Source of the DNA: Diabrotica undecimpunctata
Lineage: Eukaryota > Arthropoda > Insecta > Coleoptera > Chrysomelidae
Direction: 5' to 3'
Length of the DNA: 64,000 bases
NCBI RefSeq assembly: GCF_040954645.1
Contig: NC_092804.1
Span: forward strand, 92,636,862 to 92,700,861
In this document: positions 48,126 through 59,342 of the stretch, one piece after another
How the letters are laid out: every line of letters begins with the position of its first letter
Position numbering within the stretch: the stretch's first letter is position 1
Translations under genes and position numbers: made by a program
The notes under the pieces: generated by a model
The model's database searches: none
Told to the model about the DNA's origin: nothing
What the model saw: the letters and a program-made list of their open reading frames with translations, nothing else

Positions 48126-48596
48126 CACTACCACGCACACAAGGCGAGAGAAGAACATTGTGTTTTGGAAATATCACCCACCCACTACTTAAAGATAAAA
48201 AACAGCAAAAAACAAAGACAAAAATATATAGAGCAGCAATTAGACCGGTGATAGCATACGGAGCGAAAGTAATATGTCTTACGAAAAAAGATATAAAGAA
48301 AATAAAAATATAAATAAAAAGTAAAAGATAAAGAAAAAGAAAGAATTATTAAAAGCAAAATGATAAGAATAAACAGCCCAATAAACCCCGAACAAGAAGA
48401 ATATAGAAGACTAATGAAGCATGAAATAAGAAATAGAAATATAACCGAAGGGAAGACAGTGAAATTTATTACTTCACAAAGACTGAAATGGTTTGGACAC
48501 ATACAAAGAAGAGAAAAATACGCACTAATTAGGAAGATAACAAACCTGAAACCAGTAATAAACAGACCAAAAGAAAGACATGTTCGCATGTTTTAA
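48126..48596 (+). pseudogene. LINE 3' fragment (post-RT tail)
   Basis: Reads KIYRAAIRPVIAYGAKVICL, then, after frame changes, QRLKWFGHIQRREKYALIRK. This is the usual C-terminal arrangement of many insect LINE ORF2 proteins (RP-x-YG-x-E/K followed by L-x-W-x-GH). Confidence 0.6.
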
Positions 48597-48779
48597 ATAA
48601 CATTTTTGACGATTGACCATTTTTCATATAATTCCCACTAAAATATTTAATAATACCAGATAATTTAATTTTTAACTATCAACAAAAATCTAATATATGA
48701 TTGCATGTATAAATTTAGTGGTAATACGATATTCACAGATAGCGCCGCTAAGTACCTCTTTGTCGATAAAAATGTTTAG

Positions 48780-50061
48780 ATAATACATATGTATCATTTT
48801 TCAATGGTATGTGTATCAACCTTAAAACTCGACGTTTCGGCTCTCATTTTGGAGCCATTTTCAAGAGTGATGATACGGTTCCGTTCGAGTTCGGGGTCTC
48901 AATCTGCCTACTCCCCTCACTCGAGAGGTACCAGTATCGCGTTCTGTATAAATACAAGAACTGTCTCTCGGCACTGAGGTCTCAATCTGCCTACTCCTCA
49001 GTGTCGAGTGACAACCGGTCTTACCCTGTGTGGAGCTTTTATACCATCCGTATGCGCGGGAACGGTATGCGCTGACGTGGCCTGAGCGGTGTGGGTTTTG
49101 GTGGGGAGTCGCTGCAGCAACGGTCGCCATGTTGCCGGCAGTCGTTTAGTATCATCGCTCGTGTTTAAATTGTTTGGCCTTTTTTCAATCTCGGTGGCTT
49201 CACGAATGATTCTCGCTTTTAAGGAGCGGATGGGAGCGATGGTTTTTGCTTTTTCGAAATTTTGTGGCCTGTCTGAATATGATGTTGGGTTAGGGCTGAA
49301 GTGGTATCGGAATGTTTGACTGATAGAGAATGTTCGTAAATACGGTTATGGATTCGTCGGTTTGTCTGTCCTACGTATGTACGTGGGCAACTGGAACAAG
49401 GTATCTCGTAGACACCATGGTCTTCATTGGGGATTTGGTCTTTTACGGATCTGACGAGATTGGACAATTTGGAGTGAGTGGTGAAGATGGTTTTGATATT
49501 AAGAGGGATAAGAGTTCTACTGATCTTGTCAGTGACACCTTTAATGAAAGGTAGAAAGATTTTGGGTTGATCCGGCGGCAAGGTTTCTTTTTTGGATGGA
49601 ATGGGGTTTAGAAGTTTTTGAATGCTTCTATTGATTTGGTAGCCGTTTTGTAAGAGTGTTTGTCTTATTGAATTGATTTCGGATGACCTGTGATTGTTGT
49701 CGCTAAGTCTTATGGAACGGGAAATAAGAGTGTTGATGACTGAATTAAGTTGGGCGGGGTGATGATGTGACTGGGCATTGAGATAGCGGTTTGTATGAGT
49801 GGGTTTCCGGTACACGGAATAGGAAAAACTGTGAGGAGGATTTTTCTGAATAAGAACATCAAGGAATGGAAAAGACGCTTCAGACTCAACTTCCATCGTG
49901 AATTGAATGCTGGGATGTATTCCATTCATGTGGGAGAGGAAGAGATCTAATGTGTCTTTACCATGGGGCCAAATGACAAAAGTGTCATCAACGTACCGTA
50001 ACCAGCAGGTGGGTTTGAAATTTGACGATTATCAGAACATTTTATTCGCCTCTACGGGGAG

Positions 50062-50063
<2 letters not shown>
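48780..50063 (-). mobile_element. Penelope-like element, second family, 5'-truncated
   Basis: Contains the end of the RT and a GIY-YIG endonuclease (49219-50035), then a 0.4-kb terminal region to about 48780. A 20-mer ggtctcaatctgcctactcc is repeated at 48895 and 48978. Near 48830-48875 a ggctc/gagcc stem is followed by GAAAC, as in hammerhead-like motifs. The 5' end runs into a TA microsatellite. Confidence 0.75.
49219..50035 (-). pseudogene. Penelope RT end and GIY-YIG endonuclease
   Basis: The frame enters at about 50035 and reads WLRYVDDTFVIWPHG, with the catalytic YVDD at 49983-49994. The linker (VYRKPTHTNRYLN) and the endonuclease with GVYEIPCSSC, TYVGQTNRRIHNRIYEH and a His-rich TQHHIQTGHK end follow. 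The frame is open from there to 49219. Everything upstream of motif C is missing. It differs clearly from the Penelope at 1-4140. Confidence 0.8.

Positions 50064-50136
<73 letters not shown>
50064..50136. repeat. (TA)n microsatellite
   Basis: Separates the Penelope fragment from a 325-bp inverted-repeat unit. Confidence 0.95.
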
Positions 50137-50138
<2 letters not shown>

Positions 50139-50460
50139 TAAACGTTAAATAGTGGGTTTGCAGCAATAAAAATGAAATGTGTACTCTTTTAAATTTTTAT
50201 TCCAAGCTTTCGGACATTGGTTATGTCCTTCATCAGGGAGAAACTTAACGAGGTTGTATCAACAAAGATCTATTATAATATTGATAAAATTTATCATGGT
50301 CTCTCATCTATTTTAATATATAAAAACTATTTTTATGTTTAAAATTTTAAAAAAATTACTGTAAATACAAAAACACTTAATTATTCTAAATAAATACGTG
50401 ACATTGTATTTTGACATAATAATAATTTATTGCTGCAAACCCACTATTTAACGTTTACTT
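50136..50460. repeat. 325-bp unit with perfect 35-bp inverted ends
   Basis: The ends (50136-50170 and 50426-50460) are perfect inverted copies starting aagtaaacgttaaatagtgg. It lies between two TA microsatellites. Inside, on the minus strand at 50236-50207, is a hammerhead-like core: CTGATGA, a ggacat/atgtcc stem, then GAAAG. It is probably a Penelope terminal repeat or a derivative. Confidence 0.75.
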
Positions 50461-50490
50461 CCTTACGTTGTCAGCAAATACTTCTGGTTC

Positions 50491-50492
<2 letters not shown>

Positions 50493-50566
<74 letters not shown>
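50493..50566. repeat. (TA)n microsatellite
   Basis: Between the 325-bp inverted unit and the large palindrome. Confidence 0.95.
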
Positions 50567-50568
<2 letters not shown>

Positions 50569-50600
50569 TATCGAGAAAAGGAGTACGACCGTCAATCCAA

Positions 50601-50975
50601 TATAAATTAAGGATCACTCAGAAGAGTGGTGGGTTTTTTCGGTCAAAAGGTGGAGAAAAAAGACAAAGTTGATGGCTACTTCATCTATTTATTGAAGACG
50701 TTTCGCTTTCTTAATCAGAAAGCATCATCAGTTCATCTAAAAAGAACAATATGAAAAAACCACACAAGCATGGAAAAGTTGATAAAAGGTAACACATGTA
50801 ACAACTTTTCCATGCTTGTGTGGTTTTTTCATATTGTTCTTTTTAGATGAACTGATGATGCTTTCTGATTAAGAAAGCGAAACGTCTTCAATAAATAGAT
50901 GAAGTAGCCATCAACTTTGTCTTTTTCTCCACCTTTTGACCGAAAAAAACCCACCACTCTTCAGAGTGATCCTTA

Positions 50976-50982
<7 letters not shown>
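50601..50982. repeat. Near-perfect palindrome, arms of about 181 bp, 20-bp loop
   Basis: Arms 50601-50781 and 50802-50982 match almost throughout; I saw only one substitution and run-length changes. Each arm carries a hammerhead-like core (plus strand 50852-50883, minus strand 50731-50700): CTGATGA, a gctttc/gaaagc stem, GAAAC. This looks like two Penelope-type terminal repeats joined in inverse orientation. It is bounded by TA microsatellites. Confidence 0.85.

Positions 50983-51064
<82 letters not shown>
50983..51064. repeat. (TA)n microsatellite
   Basis: Follows the palindrome and precedes another Penelope fragment. Confidence 0.95.
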
Positions 51065-51067
<3 letters not shown>

Positions 51068-51119
51068 GGTGGTCCTTTAGTAATTGTACAAAAAGAAACC
51101 GTAGATTCTGCACTTTAAA

Positions 51120-51660
51120 ATATTACGATTTAAGCCAACTTGCTTTAATAAAATGTTGATATTAACTAGTCTAGAAATGTCTAGAATTCAAAATAGGATT
51201 TATGAACATTCCATTTCTGTTCGCAATTCCGATTCAATTTCAGCTCTCAGTCAACACCATCTTCATACAGGTCACAAATTAAAAACTCTAGAACCATAGC
51301 CCCCATCCGCTTCTATAAACCAAGAATTATCCGAGAAGCCATAGAAATAGAAAAAAGACCAAATTGCCTTAACAAAAGAATTGACGCCATACGGTTACCT
51401 TCAATTTGGAGACCTCTCATAACGAAAATATCGCCCCCTCCATCCTCGAATCAAAATCCCACTGTCCGAAAAATGTTCGCGCCAACCCCCACCTAGGCCA
51501 CGTCACCATCGATGGTATAAATGAACCGTCCCCTGGTCCCAGCCGTAGTAGTTCAGTGACTAGTGAGTGTAGTAGTGTCTGGGGGCTCGGGAGACTGAGA
51601 CCTCGGAAGCCCTGAAGAAGACATCAGAGAGGATGTCGAAAGCTCGGCAAAATGGATATC
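51120..51660 (+). pseudogene. Penelope GIY-YIG C-terminus and terminal region
   Basis: Reads RIQNRIYEHSISVRNSDSIS and LSQHHLHTGHKL, close to the end of the endonuclease at 49219-50035. After frame changes it reads REAIEIEKRPNCLNKR and LPSIWRPLI, the usual Penelope C-terminus. The non-coding end (from about 51440) has a hammerhead-like core at 51612-51642: CTGAAGA, gacatc/gatgtc stem, GAAAG. Only the last part of the protein is present. Confidence 0.7.
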
Positions 51661-51762
51661 GACGCGGTTCAACACCGAAGACTGGTGAGTTTAATATTAA
51701 TTTTTATAATAGTATTAATCTTAGCTCTAGGTTTAATTGTACTAACCGCGGAAATCTTTCCG

Positions 51763-51864
<102 letters not shown>

Positions 51865-51889
51865 ATTAATGTTTGCTTATTTGCTACCA

Positions 51890-52330
51890 ACCAAACCAAA
51901 AATTCAGAGAAATTCATAACTTTCTGGTGTTTTATTTTTGTAAGTATATTTTCCAAGTTATTTTTTTCTTTTAATTTTTTTTTGTATTTCTTCATTCCAT
52001 CATGCAGTTTGCTTTCTTTTACTGCTCTTCTTACTTGTTCCACATACTTCTGTCGCTGTATTTATTATAACCTCTTTGAAGTAGTTCCATAATTAATATT
52101 CTACGTTTCGACCCTCTATGTTTTCATTACTATTTCTGAGCTGTTTATTTATGGTCATCTGGTACTTCTTAGTAATATCTTATATTTTTTAATTTATATG
52201 ACCTAATAGTTTCATATTCTTATTTCTCTTCCTGCAGCTTGTTTATGTTATTATTATCTGATTTATTTTGTTTTATTTTCATTACTACTATATACTGGTC
52301 ACTTTCTATTTCTGGAGGCCTTCTAACTTT
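51890..52330 (-). pseudogene. LINE ORF2 fragment: endonuclease end and linker
   Basis: On the minus strand, 52320-52240 reads ESDQYIVVMKIK, like the SDH-x-LV end of an APE-type endonuclease. 52100-51900 reads [21 protein letters not shown], then NEEIQKK and KTPESYE, the linker between endonuclease and RT in several insect LINEs. No RT follows; the fragment stops at the TA microsatellite. Confidence 0.5.
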
Positions 52331-52399
52331 TGTGTTGTTCTGAAGCTATTTTCTTGTGACATTTTAAAGTAATTACTATTTAAATGGAAATAAGCCACA

Positions 52400-52560
52400 A
52401 TTAAAGGGTAAAGTAAATTTATTGACGTTTCAATTTCCACTTCGGAAATCGTTCTCAAAATACAAACATTTGTATTTGTTCTGATACACAAATACCGGTA
52501 TGCTATTGCGCACACTAGCTCTATCTCTCTCGCAGTGTGTGACGTCACGTGCGAAACAAA
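52400..52560 (-). repeat. Penelope-type terminal fragment with stem-GAAAC motif
   Basis: On the minus strand, gagaacgatttccgaagtgg and aaattgaaacgtc form a short stem followed by GAAAC. This phrase resembles terminal repeats of insect Penelope-like elements. No coding sequence is attached. Confidence 0.4.
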
Positions 52561-52689
52561 GTTTCTATTAGAACACTAACGCTTGCCTACATAAAATGAT
52601 ATTAGGTATGGATTTTATTCATTTGTTTCAACTTTCTTTGGATTTTTCAAATTTTTTATTTAAAGCTACAGATTTATTTACTAGTGTAA

Positions 52690-52921
52690 AAAATTGAACT
52701 GAGTTTATTAGTCTAATTTATTAACTTTATTTATTATAAAATTGATCTAACACCTAGTTTATTAAAGTCTTTATTTGTACAATATTACACTAATTTATCT
52801 TACACTATAATTATATAATTTATTTACATTTATTACAATTTATATTCCTGATAATACGCGCGTTATATTTCAAAACTCGACTCAATATTATTATTCAGAC
52901 TAACCCACACAATGAGAAATC

Positions 52922-52924
<3 letters not shown>
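52690..52924 (-). repeat. Gypsy C LTR fragment
   Basis: On the minus strand it matches 61965-62165 and 54258-54436: the gtctgaataata, aatataaattgtaa and tttaataaactaggtgttag phrases recur. A lone distal LTR piece next to a TA microsatellite. Confidence 0.7.

Positions 52925-52998
<74 letters not shown>
52925..52998. repeat. (TA)n microsatellite
   Basis: Between the LTR fragment and a Penelope terminal repeat. Confidence 0.95.
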
Positions 52999-53000
<2 letters not shown>

Positions 53001-53280
53001 AATAACACAGTTTATTAGGGCTGCAGTCAGTAGGTTTGGCCGGGATGTTATAGAAACACGCTTTTGACTTTTGGTCGAGCTTTCGGAATTCTTTTATTCC
53101 TTCTTCAAGACATAGTCGTTGAGATTATTTTTATAAAGCTACGACACTCAACATTAAAAACATACATATAAAATATAACATTTACAATAATGGACAATAT
53201 ACATTTTAAAATTTAGTTGGAAAGTTAAAATTTTGTTAGTGACATCTTTTCATGGTGTGTTTTGACTGAGTTCAGGAGTT
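52999..53280 (-). repeat. Penelope terminal repeat lacking the intron
   Basis: The reverse complement aligns with 3820-4135 of the first Penelope, including the ctcaacgacta and tgtcttgaag flanks, which are joined directly at 53112/53113. The ggaat-to-attcc stem followed by GAAAGCT is present. No Penelope coding sequence is attached. Confidence 0.8.
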
Positions 53281-53289
53281 ACTTTATAA

Positions 53290-54257
53290 CAGTACCTTAT
53301 GTAATTTCAGCTTAATGAATACTAAAATTCATTAAGTAATTTTTTATTTTTCCAGAGATATTCTATGCAGTAATTTATTAATGGTAACTTAATAATTTCA
53401 GTGTGATGAATACTAAAATTAATTGGGTAATTTTTTTATTTTCCCCAGATTAATATCTGAAAATTATTTTGTTTCTGTCTCTTCCTCTCTCGAGAATAAA
53501 AATGTTCCTTTTGTATATATATTTAATATTATAAATACATTATATTATATATAATATTATATACTTATATAATATAATATATATTAATATTATTATTTAT
53601 GTGATATGTTTTGTATTATTTATTAAATGTTCATAATTATTTTAGACTTTTGTATTTCAAAATAATCACTGTATGACAGACAACTGTCAATTTTAAAATC
53701 CGTTAGTATCATGTCTAATTGGCAAATCTTTTACGTGTTTGGTTCGTACGCTGGTGTACGTGAGTTCGAATCCCAATATGAATTTTCTTTTTTATTTTTG
53801 AAATATTTAAAAACCTCACGTTAATGTTATTAAATATATGTAATATACGCAAAAATGCTAAATTTTAAAATAAAATGAAAATTTACAACATAATCCGAGT
53901 TGTTGGTTTTTTATTTTTATCTTCGTAAAGTAAGTTATATATATTGGCAGTTTTAAATACTTATGAATATTCCATTTTAATTTGTATTGTATTATTATAT
54001 TGAATTATGTTGCAGTGTATTGTATTGTAATTTTTATATTAATAACAAAATAAACAATGAATTTTACTGCAGAGTATGTGTAAAATTTTTTTTTTTGCAT
54101 TCAACTCCTTTTATACATAATAAAATTAAAATATTGATACAATCCTTCATTTACTATACTCCTATTACAGTTCAAATGTTTATATACAGCAAACGATGCA
54201 CCATATAACTAATTCTTTTTCTCCTTCTTCTCTCTCTTACCTATAGTATTGTATATA
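53290..54257 (+). mobile_element. Copy of the A-B repeat with a tRNA-like module
   Basis: 53470-54250 matches module A followed by module B of 4752-6892, including the tRNA-like stretch at 53703-53785 (B box gagttcgaatccca), and lacks the inverted A head and B tail. 53298-53450 holds a separate two-fold repeat of a taatttcag...gaatactaaaatt phrase of unknown origin. Confidence 0.7.
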
Positions 54258-54444
54258 ATTGTTCTAACACCTAGTTTATTAAAGTCTTAATTTGTACAAT
54301 ATTGCACTAATTTATCTTACACTATAATTATATAATTTATTTACAACATTTTTTACAATTTATATTCCCGACAATACGCAGGAATCAGAATTATTATTCA
54401 GACTAACCCACACAATGGGAATTCCTCTATATATATTTATTAAC

Positions 54445-56433
54445 GGGATTTAAAAAAAAACATCGAGGATATATGCCTTTAAACTAAGAACAAATGAAGA
54501 GCAATTTCGAGAGGTCTTAGCGGATAAGTTCGAATCTGATCCTTCACATAATCAAGATCAAATTGACGAGATTAATAAAAACCTTCTCGCAGCAGGACTA
54601 CAGGTCGCAAAGAAAACAAGGACTAAAGAAGACAAAATAAGCAATGAAACTAAACAGCTAATGGCGCAAAACAAACGCCATACTCAATAATACAGAGAAC
54701 TTAATAAAACAATTAGAAAAGAACTAAAACGCCACATACAAAAATGGAACGAGAACTTAATAGAGCGAGTCATTAAAAACAACAGAGGCCTTAAATGTCT
54801 AAGACCCACACTGGGAGTTCAAAAAATCATCAAAATTAAAGACGATAACAATAAGGTAGAGAAGGACAAATATAAAATAACAAATATTGTCGAAGACTTT
54901 CTACACATCCTTGTACAGCTCGAAAGGCCAGCCTAATGAAACAACAAAGGAGAACACCAAAAGAAAAATAAAAAACGTGGGATCAGAAGTACTACCAAAT
55001 ATAAAGAGATTCGAAATTGAAAGAGCTAAAAAATAATAAAGCTCCAGGACACGACGGTATAATTGCCGAGCTCTTGAAAACAAGCAAGACAATAACAATC
55101 CCTGTACTAACAGAGCTATTTAATAGATGTCTCCATAATAGCAAGATCCCTAAAGACTGGAACGAGAGTCTAGTAATACTCTTACACAAAAAAGGGGACA
55201 AATGTGATCTACAGAATTATAGACCTATATCGTTGCTCAGTCAAGTATACAAACTATTTATGAGAATTATTAACAACCGATTAACCTACAAAATGGACAA
55301 TTACCAACTGGTTGAACAGGCTGGCTTCCGCAAAGAATATAACTACCCGTATTTCTTGCCTTCGTCGACTATGAAAAGGCGTTTGATAGTATCGAGATGT
55401 GGGCCATAGAACAAGCTATTAATAATTGTAGAATAGATTCGAGATATAGGCAACTAATACATAATAAATGTGAAAATGCAACTATGATCGTACAACTAGA
55501 CGAAAATACAAATTCCATCCCCATTAAGAGAGGAGTGAGACAAGGAGACGTAATATCGCCAAAGCTTTTCAACCTAGCCCTAGAAGACGTCTTCAAAACT
55601 ACAAATTGGTCAACCTATGGCATTAACGTTAATGGCAACAAGTTAAACCACCTCAGATTCGCTGACGACGTAGTGATTATGGCGAGCACATTCGAGGAAC
55701 TGCAAATTATGATGGGGGAACTAGCAGCCAGCTCCCAATACGTCGGTCTAAAAATGAATATGAAAAAAATAAAAATAATGACAAACACAGATGACCCCAG
55801 ACGTATAACTATAAATGGCAGTGAGATAGAACAAATCCAGGAATATATCTACCTAGGTCAAATCCTGAGACTTGACAAAGAGAACCAAAGTGCGGAAATT
55901 ACTAGAAGAGCAAGACTAGCATGGGCAGGATTTGGAAAACTTCGTTGGATACTTAAGAACCGCAAAATACCCCAATACTTGAGGAGCAAAGTGTTCATCC
56001 AATGCATCCTTCCTATCATGACATATGGATGTCAAACCTGGACCCTAACCAAGGCAAACATGAATAAACTAGCCACAACAGAAAGAACAATGGAAAGAGC
56101 AATTTTAGGTATACGACTGTCAGATAAAAAGAGGAACGACTGGGTAAGATCCAAAACAAAAGTCGAGAACATAGCAACAAAAATTGCCAAACTTAAATGG
56201 AGCTTCGCGGGCCACACTGCTAGACAAAAAGACCAACGTTGGAATACTACAATACCACATTGGAGACCTTAAGAAAGTAAACGACCAAGAGGCAGACCAC
56301 AGATGAGATGGGTTGATGATATTAAAAGAATAGCCGGAACAAATTGGAAATATGTTGCTCAGGATAGAGACCGACGGAAGGAGTTGGGAGAGGCCTATGT
56401 CCAAACATGAACGACAGAAGGCTAAGAAGATAC
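54445..56433 (+). mobile_element. LINE D inserted in gypsy C1 LTR, 8-bp target duplication
   Basis: ttattaac occurs at 54437-54444 and 56434-56441. The element is 5'-truncated (no complete endonuclease) and ends soon after the post-RT tail. Confidence 0.75.
54478..56410 (+). pseudogene. LINE D ORF2: linker, RT and tail, with deletions
   Basis: The linker is at 54478-54930 (one TAA near 54690). RT begins at about 55010 with NNKAPGHDGIIAELLK, LHKKGDKCDLQNYRPISLLS and a GFRK block. A deletion of part of the RT joins this to FLAFVDYEKAFDSIEMW in another frame. Then come KRGVRQGDVISPKLFN and RFADDVVIMA with the catalytic DD, then YGCQTWTLTKANMNKL and KWSFAGHTARQ, the usual post-RT tail, and a GRPQMRWVDDIKR block after a stop. 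Catalytic motifs A and C are both present. RTE-like in overall look; the clade is not certain. Confidence 0.75.
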
Positions 56434-56620
56434 TTATTAACCGTTGTTCTGGAATCCCGGCCACCTGTCTTGACCCTTCTATAATGGCATAGAAAGAAGA
56501 CTGGTTTTATAGCGAGTCGGAGAACCTACGAGAGAATTCTTGTTTAAAATAATAACATGTTTACAGGTTAAATATGAGTCATATTTGTCGTAATATTGCC
56601 CCCCTCTTAAAAGATGGTTC

Positions 56621-57180
56621 CTACTGCAACCTTGTCGGGACTGGAACTGGAACGGTATGTTGGTATCGGCAACTGGACCATCTTTTACAACTTCCAGTTG
56701 TATAAAAATGACAAGGGACGGTTTTTTCTCCGCACCAGTAACTATGCGGATTGCAACAGACTAACACCTGGACTTCGGTGTCTTTAAAGATCTCCTCCAC
56801 CATATTTCGGATAAACCTCCAAATTGGCGATACTCTAACTTTGGCATGGCTAACTTTTGCACGTCGGACTCTAGTACGTGCTCTCTCAATTGAAGTAAGG
56901 CTTCCCATACATCTCGGTAGGTAGGTTGGTCACGGGCAGTGTCTTTTGTTACAAGGTAGAAAAGGTAACGTGATGCATCTTGGAGTTTCAAGGCTTTCTC
57001 GGGAGCTGGCACTTGGCATTGAAGTTCTGCAACTCGACCGAACTTCCTTCGAAAGATGCCAACCCTGGTGTGTCTTTGATACTGGTAGATCTTACTTTTC
57101 TTCAGTGGTAACACCATATCGTGCTTTACCGGTACCTCCATAGGGCCCCATGAATTCCTCAAACGTGAGGTCAGACACAT
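56621..57180 (-). pseudogene. Gypsy C1 Pol C-terminal extension with CCCH zinc finger
   Basis: After the integrase C-terminus the protein continues for roughly 190 residues. One frame (to 56761) reads a basic start, ASRYLFYLVTKD and PTYRDVWEALLQLREHVL. The next frame reads VEEIFKDTEVQVLVCCNP, then CHFYTTGSCKRWSSCRYQH, which has C-x7-C-x5-C-x3-H spacing as in CCCH zinc fingers, and a VPVPVP tail before the stop. The same sequence occurs in copy C2 (59758-59945), so it belongs to the element. Its function is unknown; nucleic-acid binding is inferred only from the finger type. Confidence 0.65.
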
Positions 57181-58010
57181 CTTGGACTTGGTTTACTTCC
57201 ACTTCTTCATCTACGTCGTGGTCACCTTCGAAAGACGCCAGCCGGTTATGGTGTACTATCATGGGCTTTCCCCTCGGTATCTTGCTTATTCGGTAGATGA
57301 CATCGTTGATCTTCTCCATAATGAGGTATGGACCTTCCCAAAACTGCTTCAACTTGGGAGAACGTTTTCGCTTCTTGAGATTATAGAGCCAGACTTTGTC
57401 GTTCTTCTTAAAGCACCTCTTTTCGGCTTGCATATCGTACCGTTTCTTCATTCGGTCGCTAGCGATCTGAAGGGACCAACTCGTGTACATCGTCCATTCT
57501 TCTTCGTAATTCGATCACATAATCTTCACCTGCTACATCCTCTCCAGGTCGACACCCAAACTCTAGGTCACAAGGTAGTCGCATCTCCCGTCCGAATAGG
57601 ACTCTGGCTGGTGTCTGGCCTGTTAACGGTTGATACGCTGTAGTTCTTGTTTTCTTCATGCCTAGTCTATCACATAATCCTTGGAATAGATCGCTTTCGA
57701 AGTTCCTTCCTTGGTCACTATGGATCTCCAAAGGCACTCCAAATCGGCTGATATATTATTGGATCAACTTATTTGCAACGGTGGCAGCCTTCTGGTCTGG
57801 AAGTGCGTAAATCTCGACCCACTTAGTAAAGTAATCCATTACTACCAACATGTACTTGCCTCCATTTTCACTTTCTGGAAATGGCCAAGCGATGTCCAAA
57901 GCTATTCTTTCAAACGGGCTTCCAATATTACATTGTCTCATAGGAGCTCTCCTTTTTCGGTAAGGCCCGTTACTCGTAGCACAAATAGTACATTTCTTCT
58001 TCTTCTTCAT
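57092..58010 (-). pseudogene. Gypsy C1 integrase, missing the catalytic Glu
   Basis: 58010-57756 reads CTICATSNGPYRKRRAP and ALDIAWPFPES, giving the end of the zinc domain and the first Asp. 57737-57459 reads IHSDQGRNFESDL (second Asp), then jumps from TTAYQPLTGQTPA to a post-core region, so the stretch with the Glu is deleted. 57490-57092 continues with a basic region, KLKQFWEGPYLIMEKI (GPY/F-type module) and an acidic stretch. Frame changes separate the parts. Confidence 0.8.
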
Positions 58011-58264
58011 GTGCCATCTCCTTTAAGAAGGTTGGCAACGATCATGGCAATTTGCACTTTCGATACCGCTGCTCTAAAGAGGTCAGCAGAAGTGCAGTTA
58101 AACCAAGCTCTCAAATTGTTTAACCAGGAGATGCGTCTTCTTCTGCAACTCCTACCCTGTATTCTTGCTTGCATTATTAATTGCAACAAGTTATAACGCT
58201 CGCTCCTCATGAGATGTTCCAGATATTGCAGTTTTCTGACTGTAATTGTATTTAAAACCTCTTT
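57998..58264 (-). mobile_element. 267-bp LINE 3' fragment inserted in gypsy C1 integrase
   Basis: acatttct is duplicated at 57990-57997 and 58265-58272. The insert reads LQYLEHLMRSERYNLLQLIM, RRRRISWLNNLRAWF and MIVANLLKGDGT, the tail of a LINE ORF2 like that at 59990-60331. It ends in a GAA-repeat 3' tail. It splits the CQKC/CTIC zinc-binding region of the integrase. Confidence 0.8.
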
Positions 58265-58272
58265 ACATTTCT

Positions 58273-59342
58273 GACACCAGTCTTTTACGTCGTCGGAACG
58301 GTTCATCCACTAAAACCGTTCCCCAATTCGCTGAAGGGTTTTCTTTACACCGAAATACCCTCCTGATGGACTGTCGTGTAACTGACGAAATACTTCTGCT
58401 ATTCTGCTCTTTGGGATCACCAACTGTCTTCTCTTCTTTGAATCGTCATCATTTTCCAGGACTCGTTTGAGCAAGCTAACTTCCATGATAAATGAGTCCC
58501 ACTGGGCCCAATACGTCGTAACTACTGAGCATAATTTTGATATTTCTTGCCAAGGTGGTCGACGGTTTTCCTCTTTCCATTTTAGAATTTTTTGTACAAC
58601 TGGATCTCTCTTGTTCTTCCCTTATCTTAATAGGCGTCTAGTCGTCGTTGACCATCGTTGTTCTTAGCACTGCTGCTTCCTTGGATTCCGTTTTGTTGCA
58701 GTGGTAACACTTTGCTGGGCATGGCCTTCTGGAAAGAGAATCAGCGTTTCTGTGACTAACTCCGGCCCGGTGCTCAATCTTGAAATCGTATTCTTGGAGT
58801 CGTTCGATCCATCTGGCTATCCAACCCACTGGATTCTTAAACTTCATCAACCACTTAAGAGCGGCATGGTCGGTTCGGATTAAAAACTTCCTTCCATAGA
58901 GATATTGATAGAAGTCCTCTACTGATTTCACTACTGCTAGAAGTTCTCTTCTCGTGACACAATAATTCCACTCAGGTTTTGAAAGAACTTTACTAAAATA
59001 TCCAAGGACCCGTTCCTGTCCTTCTTGAGTCTGAGATAGCACTCCTCCAATTCCCACATTACTTGCATCTGTATCTAAAATGAACTCTCCTTCTGGTAGT
59101 GGATACCCTAAAATTGGTGCTGTGATTAAATGTTTTTTAAAGGGCTCAAAGGCATTTTGGCAGTCTGTATCCCAGCGATAATCTCTTGCTTCCTCTGTAA
59201 GTCGCGTTAATGGCTTAGCAATATCTGCAAACTTCTTAATAAACCTCCGGTAGTAAGTACATAGTCCAAGAAAACTTCTCACTTGATGTTTGTCCGTTGG
59301 TTCTGGCCATTCATTAATGGAATCGATTTGCCCCTTATCCAC
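58273..59342 (-). pseudogene. Gypsy C1 RT thumb, RNase H and integrase N-terminus
   Basis: 59342-58638 is open and reads QVRSFLGLCTYYRRFIKKFA (RT thumb/connection), LDTDASNVGIGGVLSQ and RTDHAALKWLM (RNase H), and HRNADSLSRRPCPAKC. Past a stop near 58638, the chain continues with breaks to HDSPSGGYFGVKKTLQRIG and WCQKC at about 58270, the integrase zinc domain. RT motif C lies upstream at 59504-59515 behind a frame break. Confidence 0.8.

Larger units (their letters stand above)
54258..56600 (-). repeat. Gypsy C1 3' LTR, split by LINE D
   Basis: Read on the minus strand, the LTR starts tattacgacaaatatgac at about 56597, directly after the tract aagaggggggcaa, and runs to about 56442. It resumes at 54436 and runs to 54258. 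Its TATA-like cgctataaaacc matches the other C LTR. The two halves flank the LINE at 54445-56433. Confidence 0.75.

Noticed and set aside
48861..49130. 89-codon minus-strand frame downstream of the second Penelope family endonuclease
   Set aside because: It lies in the terminal repeat region with internal direct repeats and no domain; no evidence that it is translated.
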